From Asterochloris sp. CNOR1 (taxonomy: Eukaryota > Chlorophyta > Trebouxiophyceae > Trebouxiales > Trebouxiaceae), in the NCBI GenBank assembly GCA_963969365.1, contig OZ017747.1:2542001-2606000 (forward strand): a DNA stretch of 64,000 nucleotides, written 5' to 3'. This document shows, in pieces, positions 34,979 to 45,150 of this stretch; position 1 is the stretch's first letter; each line of letters starts with the position of its first letter. A model generated the notes under the pieces. It saw only the letters and a list, made by a program, of their open reading frames with translations, made no database searches and was not told the origin of the DNA. The translations under genes and the position numbers were made by a program.

Positions 34979-35393
34979 CCTTTTCAAGTCAGAGCACCGG
35001 CACTTCACCCTGTCCCACCAGACCCTGACTGCATGACCCACCTGAACACTTTTATGACTGGCTGCTGTGCAGCATCAAGGGGCTTCCAGGTATTGGGCAG
35101 GGGCTATCCCATAATTGAAAATGCTGCAACTGGTTTTGTTGGAAAAACTTTCCAAGTATCGGAGCCTGTGTTGGCAGATGGGGGTGGGATTTAGGAGAAC
35201 AGGACGGAAGCACTCACATACTTATTGAGCAACCTTGATGATGAACGTGTATCTGAGCCTAACAGTACCCTGGTAAACGCCAGCCAGAAAAGTTGACCAC
35301 GAATGCCCTTGGAGCATACTGGCCCCACCTGGGTGGTATTGAGCAGGAGGTCCCGCGTGGGGTTGTACATGAGCAGGGAGTAGAGGGCATACC
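34979..35393. other. Intergenic region, nothing recognised
   Basis: This 415-bp gap lies between the EF-hand stop and the next start. Minus-strand frames are open here, but they are rich in Trp/Cys/Ser, as expected of the antisense of coding sequence, and no splice-consistent model emerges. Confidence 0.4.
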
Positions 35394-37825
35394 ATGGAGC
35401 ACACCGAGCTCCGCATTTTGCTTCTAAGCACCAGCAGGGGCGCAGAGCAGCACCAGCTGCACCAGCTGGCACAACAGGTCGTGTCACAAGGCCTCTGTGA
35501 GTTGGCAGTGGTCCTGTGCAACAGCCAGACATTGCCGCGCCCGGATATGGCGGACAACAAGCACATCTGCACTGTGCACAGGCGCTTTTTAGATGGCTGC
35601 CAGGCCGCAATTGTACTGCGGTCTGACCGGCTGTTCTGGCAGGACGACGATGAGCAGCGATGGCAGCATACGCAGCAGGCAGTGCCCTGCCTGTCCCTCC
35701 AGCAGAGCAGTGGCCCCCAGCTTCGCCTGCTGTGCTGCAGCGGGCTCTTGCGCCACGAGCTGCAGAGCAGGATGGAGCAGGACCACCACCAGGCAGTGAC
35801 AGTCGCTGCTGGCCTGCTGCGCCCAGATGATGCGCTGCAGGACAGCGAAACTGATGCTGGCCAGCAACAGGTGAATGCGGAATTGCTGTCCTCAGATTGA
35901 GGCTTGCACTCTATCATGACGCTGTGCAGTCTGCTGCAAAGTGCGAGCCTGTGCGGTCTGCCAGCCGCTCGGCACTGATGATCTGTGCTCTACAGCAGTA
36001 GGAGCCATCAGTTGATGCACCTCGACTTCATGCAGCCGGACCGGCCTCCAGGTAGCATCCGTGGCCCTGCAGTTACTCGCTGTTGAATCTGCCTCCACAG
36101 TGCGTGTCAGTGGGAGACCCAGCGGTGGCCCTGGCACCACCACCAAACAGTGTGCACGATTGATGGGCGGACCAAAGTGTGTGCAGCTGGCCATGCCTGC
36201 AGGTGCACACCAGTGGGAGGCCCAGTGGTGGCCTTGGCAGCCCCGCACAGATGCCCTTCCTGGCAGCAGCTTGCAGCGAGCTGCACCATGTGCAACTAGG
36301 CCCCGCCCTGGCGCTGCTGCCCTGTGCAGCAGGTGGCCAGGCTGCAGCGAGTATGAGTGGGCAGGGACTCACAGCCAGCTGCCTCACATGGCTGCGCCAG
36401 GCAGAAGCAGCTCCTGCCGCGCCTGGCAACCAAGGGCCCTGCACAGCACAGCATGGCCCGCCTGCAGCAATGTGGGCAGCAGGGTCGAGCAGCGCCCCGC
36501 CCATGCGCACAGAGTCTCTGGCGGAGCACGAGCGTGTGGCTGCCCTGCACCAAGCAGGCTCCGGCATCATGCGCACACTGTCTGTGCAGGAGCTGTTGCA
36601 GATCTTTGAGGCACAGCAGGTCGGCGAGGGCATGTGTCTGGTCTGTCCTGCAGGCAGTGTGAAGCAGCAGTGTTGGCTCAGGTTTTAGCCTTGCTGCATT
36701 GAGAAGCTGGATGGTACCCTGGCCAGGAGTCCCCTTCTGCTGCCACTGCCACTGCCAGCAGCACCATAAGCATGCTTGGAACTGAGCGAATCGATCCCCA
36801 GCTGCAGCTGTGCCTCCACCCCTGCCGTGCAGGAGGAGCTCAGGGAGGAGCCTGGGGACAGACCCCCAGTGCCCTCTGTTTGCGTGGTGCCTGCCATGCA
36901 CAGTATGGGCCACTGCAATTCAGAGTCCCTGTGCTTGGTAGAGGAGGTGTGTCTTGCAAGAGAACCTGCTGCCTGTTCCTGCCGTGTCCTTGTGCATGGC
37001 TATGGCTCTGTTCTCCATCGGGGGCAGGTTGAACTCTGCCGCAGGAAGCTCACTGCAGTGCCTATGGTCTCCTTACTTGCTCAGTGACTATGCTCCATCA
37101 TGAGCTTGCTGTCAGCTGCAGCCAACAACTCACCACAAGTCCCACGGTGTCCCTGACCTGGTTCTGGTGCCTCCTTCACGAGCTCGTCATGTCATGCTGC
37201 AGGCTGCAAGGGCTTGTCATGTCCAACTCAGTCCAGCGCCTTCCTGCAGGTGGCCCTGAGTGAGATCGAGCCCTGTCCAGAGTCCCCTATGCAGAAGCAC
37301 ATCGGGTGCCAGTTGGTGCCCACCACGTCCGGCAACCTCGAGTTTCTAGTGCAGTCCAGGAGCCCGCCGCTGGGTGTGCCCAGGCCCCCCCAGCCAGACG
37401 GCAACCCCTGCCGCCTGCAGCATCAGCCCAGCCGGGACGACAGCGACATCAGCGGCCTGCAGCTGCTGAGCGTGCCGCGCACCATCTCGATTGGGATGAG
37501 CCCCAGGGTGCTGCAGCAGGCAGCCGAGATGGATGAGCCCCTGGCTGTGGAGCCCATCTCTCCGCGTGCAGTTCAGCTGGCAGCTGCTCTGGCTGAGCTG
37601 GTGGACAGCTGTACAGCGGAGGCAGCCGCCTTTCAGGCAGGCAGCAGGGTCTTTGCTGCCCAGAGCCCTGTGCAGAGCCCAGCTCAGAGGCTGCAGATCC
37701 CAGTTATCAGCATCAGACACAGCCTGTTCAGGTGCCTAATGCCTCCAGCCACCGGCTCTGGGGACTTCACCAGTGGTATCACCAAGAATGTCACAACCCT
37801 CTTGCCCACAAGATTTGGCCCTTGA
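35394..37825 (+). CDS. Uncharacterised protein, at least four exons
   Basis: Exons 35394-35870, 36203-36619, 36833-36946 and 37250-37825 are all in phase 0 and would give about 527 residues. There could be a further exon between the first two, and the set could also be two genes. The first exon has strong GC3 bias and reads ELRILLLSTSRGAEQHQLHQ with alternating hydrophobic segments (LAVVLCN, AAIVLRSDRLFW). The second includes LSVQELLQIFEAQQ. The last is Pro/Ser/Gln-rich (LQLLSVPRTISIGMSPR) and contains the repeated motif SPRVLQQAAE / SPRAVQLAAA. I recognise no family, signal peptide or membrane helix. The intron before exon 2 contains a decayed copy of that exon's start. Confidence 0.5.
36097..36145 (+). 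repeat. Copy of the 36203 exon start in the preceding intron
   Basis: From an acceptor-like CCACAG the copy reads CAGTGGGAGACCCAGCGGTG, against CAGTGGGAGGCCCAGTGGTG in the real exon about 100 bp downstream. Similarity continues through GGCC.TGGCA. The two stretches differ by scattered single substitutions. Confidence 0.75.
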
Positions 37826-37911
37826 GGCTGTCCTGTCTTGCTTGCATGAATTCATTGCAGCAAGGCTTGTGGTCACTCTCTAGTACTAACTAAACGTGCA
37901 ATGCAGACAGC

Positions 37912-40900
37912 TCAGTGCTCCACAGAGCTTGTATCTAGAAAGGCCTTCATCTGAGCTCTGAGGGACTCGAGTTCTACATTCAAGACTTTAAATGCTTTGT
38001 CCCAGCGTTTGAATGTGACTCTACGTTTATTCCAGAAGCGCTGGAAGTCATCACGATGCATTTGCTGCTCTGCTGCAGAGTGATTGCAGTCATGTGCAGC
38101 CTGCATGTAGCGACAGTACGCTGTGAGCACCTTGCTTGTGCAGGCTGGTGCAACATCTGCCAGCTGTGCACACCTTGCCTGTTCATGCCACGAATGTATG
38201 CTGCCAGCACCTGGCGTGGACAGGATATGCAATCAACTGTGGGGTAACCTTGTGGCAATGGCACGGCTGGCTGCTAGCGTCATCACCTTGTGAAGGCCTT
38301 CCATCTTTACTTCAACCCCCTGTATGCTCTGGTGCAGCTGGAAATACACCTCCTGTTTGGTTTGATAGGCATCAAAGCATTCTTTGAACTGCAGCCAACA
38401 GGAGGAATGGTGAATGGTGGCGCACAACTGCAGCTCAACCTCAAACACTCGGATGCCAGTCCATGCCGCAGTGCAGGCCTAAGATGCAACAAGGAAAGAA
38501 AGACACAGCAAGCTGACAAGCAGATTGCAAGCTAAGAAAGGGACTTCAGGCCCGAGCCCAAGCAGCAAGTACTGGGGGCCTGACTGCATCACCCCACCTG
38601 ATGTAGTGATGTAATGCTGGTCTGCAACACAGGCTCCCGCTCAACGTGGTCTGCAAACCACGAGTCATCATACAGGTCTGAGCCGCTGCTCCAGCTGCTG
38701 CGCCGCCCCGCAGCGTCCAAGCCATTGGCCACCCCGTTCTGGGCAGAGTGGGGGCGCCCCTCATGCTGCCGCTGCTGCGGCTGCAGGTGGTGGTCCCCCT
38801 TGTGGGTGCCGGTGGCAGCCTCGCTGGGGGAGCGAGACTGGGTGGGCTGCTGGCGCAGGGCGGCGCTGCCCGGCAGGGACTGGGGTTTCCCTGTGGCTAC
38901 GCCCAGCTCTGGGGCTGGAGCAGCAGGGAGGGAGGCGCCTGGAGGTTGGTCTTCTGGCTCCTGCATATGGGGCAGTGACAGCTCTAGAGTGCTCTGCAGG
39001 GTGCCAGCCTGGACATTGCGCTCAGACGAGGTGCTAGGCACACAAAGGCAGACTCAGCACAGTCATTGTTTCAGCTGGCAGGCAGACAACAGCAAATGGT
39101 GAGATTGTCATTTGAGGGCCTGCATGACTGCACATTGCATCAGGCACCCAGGCAACAGTAAATATATGGCGGGGAGCCCATTCTGTCAAACTGCACAGGC
39201 CCAACGAGGCAGTGAGACAGGCCTCACCTCCTCAATGCGCTGTTTTCTTGGGGCTGCAGCCTGTGCAGGGCTGTCATCCCTGAGCGAGGCAGGCACAGAT
39301 ATTTCCCTGAATGAGGCAGCGGGGGAGGGGCATGCCTTCTGCAGCTTACGCTTCTTCTTGTGGGGCTCCACAGCGTCCCCTGCAGAGTCCACGAAGAACC
39401 ACTGCACGCTGGCCCATTTGTTAGCACATGGTGCTGCTGCATACCTGCTGCTCATCCAGGGATCAATTGTGTCCCATGCTGGAATGTTCGGCCATTGGCC
39501 TGCTGAATGCCTCAGCTGGAAGCAGCAGACACAATCAACAGACTGCATGGACATCAGAGGGCTACTCCCTGCCGCTTTCAGAGAGGCAAGTGCTCAGCAG
39601 AGCATCTGATGACGGCCTGGGCATGCCTGCAAGCATGGGGCAGTGCCCATTCAGCTGGCATCCTGCTACCTGAGCAGGCTCACAGCATCGGTGTAGGGAC
39701 CAGTGGGCCGCCTGCTGACACCCTGGACGAGGGCAGCGTGACCTGGGTGCCCCTGAGTGCTGATCAGGGGTGACTGCTTTGCAGACTGCTGAATGGGGGC
39801 CTCCCAGAGCTGGACAGCATGTCATCCGCTTTTATTTCTGCAGCTTCCTGCCAGAGTGTGTACCTCATGCAGTGCTGGCGCAGCACCCAAGGCTGCATGC
39901 TTCCCAGAGGCAGCGTGCCTGGTGGCCGCCCTCGCTCCACAGCTTGCTTGGCCAGCCTGCACTTGACAGCAGAACCCAGCCAGCCTGCAGTTGACAGCAG
40001 AACCCCTGGCAGCAAATCTTGTGGCCCTTCACCTGAGTGCGATGCTTCCTCCAGGACTGCTTGCAGCGGCAATGCGACCCCGGGGGGCGGCGTGCCCTGC
40101 GGCCGCCCCAGGGGTGAGCGCCCCGCCGGTCGCTTTTGAGAGGACTTGCGGGGCTTCGTGCCGCCCAGGACAGCCTCCAGCCTCCCCCTCTCCTGCTCAG
40201 CCGCCCCACAGAGCTCCTGCTTCAGGTTCCAGCGCCCCCCTTGCGCCACTTCTGCATACTGCCTCAGCGCAGTGGACAGGTCTTTGCCCTGAGGGGCTTT
40301 GAAGCCTGCCACGCTCTTCTGCACCTCCTTCAGGGCTGCCTCCGCAGTCTGCAGGGCAGGTGCATGCCAGGTGTCATGTGGCAGAATCCGAGCACCATGC
40401 AAGCAAGGACCTGCCGGAGCACTGTGGGTGGTCAGACCACTTACGGGCTGCCTCCACATGCTGCAGTGCAGGTGCACCAAGTTAAGAGGTCAGATGCTGA
40501 GCGCTGACACATGTGAGCAGCCGCTGGGTGCCATCAGCAGCAGCACATTCTCACAACCTGTCAGCGACCTGTGCCGATGCGCAAGCGTGCCCGAGCCGAT
40601 GCTTCGCCTCCGGGCAGGCCCCGGGACTTACATATTTGGAGCAGCCATTGGGCGCCGCCAGCAGCAGCATCGTAAGCACTGGGCGCAGGCCGTGCTCCCG
40701 CGCGGCAGCCTGCAGGAGACGCATGGCTTCCGGGGGCAGGCCATGGCTGGCAGACCCCCGGCCTGCCTTGGCTCGGAGTTTCAGAGCCTGCTGCTGCTGC
40801 AGAGCGTGCTGCTGCTCTCCCTGCTGGCGGGTGTGCATGGCCTCCCCCGACTGGGGCTGGGGGGTGGTGCTGAGTGGGCGCGGCCTGTCCCCAGCAGGCA

Positions 40901-41611
40901 CCTTGGCTGGAGGCGGGGTCTGGCTGTTCCTGGGGGGAGGGGCTGGGCTGATTGCATGCCTCTGCGCTGCAGTGGGGGCAGGCGAGTGTGCCTGGTGCTG
41001 AGGGGGAGCAGGTAGCGCCTGCACACCATTGGCTGGCGGTCGCCCTGCAGGAACGAAGATTATTGATGTAAGCCTATGGCCAGGCTGCCTGCTTGTCGGC
41101 AGAGCAGGGTTGAGCAGGGCACTCACCTGCACCAGTGCCTGGCGCCAGCTGGCCTGGAGCCCGCTTGGAGATTGCCTGCATGAGACACACCACAGCTGAG
41201 CTGCCAGGAGTACAGCTGCTTACGAGGAGCATAGCTGCACACCACTGTGGTACCTGGGCCTTCTGCTCAACATGTGCAATGCTCCTGCAACGCGCTCCAG
41301 GAGCATTTGGCACCTCTAAAAGCTCTGTGGTCTCCTGGGGTGTGGCAGCATACTCGAAAGGCTGCCCGTCAACAAGTACCTGCATGGCAGCTGACAGCAC
41401 TGTTGGATCGCTCTTGAGCTGGAGCACCACAGAGATTGTTGCTGGACGCAAAGTGTACCGTTAGGTTCTTTGCACCATCCACTCTGATGCAGGCAGACGA
41501 TCCTGATGCCTGTGCTGCCAGCAAGGCCTTCCTCAGCACTGGGGTCAGCCGCAGCTGCACTGCATGCTGCTGGGGTGCCTGGAAGGCCAGTGCCCTGACA
41601 CCTGACTGCAT
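37912..41611 (-). CDS. ELL: Probable RNA polymerase II elongation factor ELL
   Basis: Ten exons (41611-41459, 41379-41254, 41175-41127, 41044-40632, 40348-40033, 39892-39864, 39515-39228, 38993-38598, 38388-38287, 38100-37912) join in frame to about 686 residues. The N-terminal part (AVQLRLTPVLRKALLAAQ, AKNLTVLVDGQPFEY) is consistent with the ELL N-terminal domain. A winged-helix-like segment follows (LPPEAMRLLQAAAREHGLRP, then LRQYAEVAQGGRWNLKQEL). The middle is Pro/Gln/Ser-rich with a KKKRK cluster. The C-terminal ~100 residues (FKECFDAYQTKQEVYFQLHQ, then DFQRFWNKRR and LNVELESLRAQMKAF) are helical and fit the occludin/ELL domain in place and pattern. ELL suppresses pausing of Pol II within super/little elongation complexes. 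Each match is individually weak, and their order is what persuades. Exons 39892-39864 and 39515-39228 are the least sure. Confidence 0.58.
39951..40006. repeat. 28-bp tandem duplication in an ELL intron
   Basis: Two 28-bp units beginning GCCAGCCTGCA lie head to tail and differ at about two positions. They lie inside the intron between ELL exons 5 and 6. Confidence 0.85.
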
Positions 41612-41889
41612 GTTGAGGTGTCATTTGCACGGCCCTGGCGATTTCAGGGCCATCAGGTTGCTGCTCTAGGACCGTGCTGCTCATGCACTTGCCAACGTAT
41701 CACATAGGCTCCAGCTCCTGCATGCAGATCTGACCTGCGTGCTACTGTTAAACAAGTGCGAGCAAGCTGCCTGCAGTGCAGCTGCACCACATCAACCAAA
41801 CTCACATCGTTAAACTCTAGAGTGAAACGCATGCAGGAAGGCCGCGCGGCCCACTGCTGTCTAGGACCTGACTCTATGAGCCTTTCTGC
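41612..41889. promoter_or_regulatory. Divergent promoter region of ELL and VPS13
   Basis: The starts lie 278 bp apart and face away. A second ATG on the minus strand at 41684, out of frame with the ELL model, might be an upstream ORF start. No motif was recognised. Confidence 0.35.
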
Positions 41890-44800
41890 ATGCTAGAGGG
41901 GTACATCAGTGAATACCTGGCCTCCTATGTTGGACAGTTCCTGGAGGTCAAGAGGGAGCAGCTGAAGTTCAGTCTCTGTGAGTGGCTATACAACAGGCAT
42001 ACATCAGCAGAAGGAAGAGGCAGACAATCAATGCTCTTGCATGGTTGCAGATGGCAGGACAGACATCGTGCTGCACAATGTCAGAATCAAAGTCGAGGCA
42101 TTTGACGCCCTCGACCTGCCATTTGACATCAAGGAGGGCACCATTGGCCGCCTCGCTGTGCAGGCAAGTACTGGGATCTGCTCTGGTAACCCACTGGTCC
42201 ACAGTCATATGCCAAGCTTCGGCACATGTGGAGAGGCGTGTCAGACACAACATGCACAAGACAAGCACAGGATGGCTGAGGCCTGCATCATACCCTACTT
42301 GCCGCACAGTATCCTGGGCCATCACTTGTGCTGTGCACCTGCTGGCATGCTGGCTTAGCAGCTGGCCCCATCATCTCTGCCCCTGCAGTTCCCCTGGGGC
42401 GTCCCCTTTGCCGTCACTCCCCTGATTGTGGAGGTGGAAGATGTCCACCTGCTGGCAGCCCCGCGGCCTGAGGAGCACTGGTCTGGCGAGCACGCTGCCA
42501 AGCGCGCTGCAGCGATCAAACAGGCCGCCCTGGCATCCGGGCCTCTGGGACCGGCCCCTGCCCCCAGCCGCGAGCGCAGGTCCACAGCGCCCTCCTTCAG
42601 CCGCCGCCTGCTTGTCTACGCGCTGCAGTGGCTGGCCAACAGGCTGGAGCTGACAATGCGCAACGTGGTGCTCATCTTCCAGGTGGGCATCAGCAGAGAT
42701 AATAGCTGCGTGCCTGTTTGTCGATGTCCTGCAGTGGTTGACTGGCTGTGCGCACCATTGGTGCTCATCCTCTGGTGAGCGTCAGCAGGAGCTTGGGCGA
42801 CAGTACCTGAGCTGCAGTGGCTGCCCAGCAGGCTGGAGCTCACGGTGAGCGATGTAGTATTTATCTGGCAGTTGGGCACTGCCATCACGTTGCAGCTTTG
42901 GTTATCCTGTCACAGCAGATAGTGCACTGGCTGACCGATCAGCTCGACCTCACCATGAGCAATGAGGTGCTCATCTTCAGGAAAGCACTGGGACTGTGGC
43001 GCAGCAGCTCTGATGACTGACCGGGGGCTCGCTGTCAGCCCATGGTCCTGCCTGTCTAAACTACGTGATCTGCAGCTGGGGCCCCTTGATGTTGTCAGGA
43101 GGGCTGGCTGCCTCTTGCACTCAGCATCAATCCAAGTTCACTCTTGCGGCTGCTGCCGTGGTTTTGGCTGGACATCTGCCACTGAAGTGCTGAAGGGCTC
43201 TGAGTTCCAGGCTGACCGTCCAGGCTTGCCTGCAGGAGGATTCTGCATCACCCCAGGCAGTGGGCAGCCACCTCGGCCTGCAGCTGCAGCACGTGATCGC
43301 CCAGCGTGGACGCAAGCAGAGGCAGCAGCCACCTCCCTCAAGCAATACTGCCAAATCTGTGGTGAGCTCTGCCAGACTGTTGTGACTTCTTGCACACGCT
43401 CTGGCCAGCCAGTATGGCTGCTTGGGCAGCATGTCATGCATGCCCAAAACAAGCACACAGAGCTCCACCTTAGTGCCTCCTTCCCCTCTGACTTTGCAGG
43501 CTGCTCATGTGTCGCGTGACCTGGCTATTGCTGGCCTGTCAGCATTTTGGCAGCCTGCCGACAGCAGATTGCCTGGAGATCAGTGGCTGACTGAGCACGA
43601 GCACCACCACTTGGTGCCAGACGAGAGCTGGAATGTCCTGCAACCACTGGACTGCACTCTGGAGCTGCGCCTGAATCTGCCTGGGCAGCAGCCCAATGGG
43701 GCACACAGCAGCCTGCATGTTGGGGCGACAGTGCCGGTCATGTCAGTGCACCTGCAGCAATCACAGCTTGCTGACATCACAAGGCAAGCAGTCTGGGACG
43801 TCTGCAGTGATGATCATTCCATGTGCTGTGATGTGCTGCGCCATCTCTCTGCTTGGCTGCATAATACAAGCACCCTCTGCTGTCTGCTGTGGTTGCTGCT
43901 TGTGATCTGTTGAACTGCACTCTTGTATGGCCTCGGCCTCCTCAAGGAGACCCACTTGGGCTATGCAGGCTGCTGGATGAGGCTGCAGTGTGGCGCCTTC
44001 GGCAGCAGCATGCTGTTTGCAGGCCAGCTGAGTGGAGTTGCCAGGACTTCGATGCAAGGTTGGGCCTACACTTCTTGTGCCTGCCCATGAGTCAACATGC
44101 ATGAATGCTGTGTATAGCCTGGCTAAAACCTTCTGCGCAGGATGTAGAGCAATCTGTTTCATTTTGGTGTATTCTGCAGGTTTGCTCCTGTTGGCTCTGC
44201 AGGTCAGCTTGGCGATATGCAGGCCGGGCCGTGCTGGAGCAGCTGGCCTTGCCGCCGGACAAGTGGAGTACTGCGCGGCATGTGCGGTGGCAGGCACTTT
44301 CAGCACAGTACTGCAAGCTCCAGGAGGTGGTGCTGCATTGTGCAGCTTGCTGAGTACCCACAGAGCCTCACACTTGACACTTGACACATGAATGACTGCG
44401 TGCCAAATTCTCATTGCTCTCCAGTGCATTGCAGGTCTCATCAACTGCGTGCTGTGCAGGCTGCAGATGGCCAGGAAGCCTTGCGTGTGATGGAAGAAAG
44501 GCTGTCACTGGCTCAAGTGAGAGCTCTCAGAGCTGGTGTCCTGTCCCGCATGCAAGTTCAGAGGCAGGTCAGCAGGGCCCCTGCTCAGGCAGAGACCCCA
44601 CAGTCCCAGACAGCCTACATTGGAGCGCTACCTGGATCTGAGCAGCTGAATGGACAGGCATCCCCTGCTGCAGAGCCTGTAGCAAGGTCAGTCGTCAACA
44701 GCATTGCATTCGCGCAGCTGCTTGACGTGTATTCAGCGGCAGCTTTGCTGGAGCGCTGCGTCATGCTAGCTCATGCATGTGCCACATGCAATGGTTGCAG

Positions 44801-45150
44801 TCTGCATGCGTATCGACATAGGGGTTCCCCTTGACCATTTAGCATGTCTCTTTCATGCAGCCTCCATTAGGCGCTGGTCGTGGCCTAACGTGCCAGACAT
44901 GAAAAGACTGCACCACCTACAGTGCCCTGCTCTGACCCCACTTTGTACTTTTGGCTGCAGTGAAAGGTCCGCAGGGTGGCTCTCGTGGCTGAGCAGCTAT
45001 GTCGGGCGGGTTGGGCCGTCCACAAGCCCCTCCATGCGGCCCTTGACAGGCTTAGAACTAGAGGAGTTGCAGCGCTTGGTGCCTCTGGACTCCTCAGCAA
45101 CCCACGAGGACACTGACAGCAGCAGCCTGGAGCTTTCAGGCGGTCTGCTG
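41890..45150 (+). other. VPS13: VPS13: chorein N-terminal and adjoining RBG repeats
   Basis: Signature blocks are LDLPFDIKEGTIGRLAV, FPWGVPFAVTPLIVEVED, YALQWLANRLELTMRNVV (the position of NVHIRYED in other VPS13s), SPQAVGSHLGLQLQHVIAQR, FWQPADSRLPGDQWLTEH, SAWRYAGRAVLEQLALP, EERLSLAQVRALRAG and GWLSWLSSYVG. The order and spacing match plant and animal VPS13 up to the helical 'WWRY...' and 'GW' segments. Splice phases are consistent at every joint listed for the gene. Confidence 0.85.

Noticed and set aside
35222-35917. Minus-strand Trp/Cys/Ser-rich frame
   Set aside because: It is the antisense of the 35394 exon. The plus frame has far better third-position bias and a clean ATG context.
41612-41684. 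ELL starting at the ATG at 41684
   Set aside because: That ATG is in a different frame from the ELL-like exon, and no intron of reasonable length corrects it. It may be an upstream ORF.
42727-42985. VPS13 intron copies as constitutive exons
   Set aside because: Two lack GT donors, and the parent exon joins 43236 directly in phase to give the expected VPS13 order.
43761-44444. Minus-strand frame of 227 codons opposite VPS13
   Set aside because: It is antisense to phase-consistent VPS13 exons and has Cys/His/Ala-rich shadow composition.
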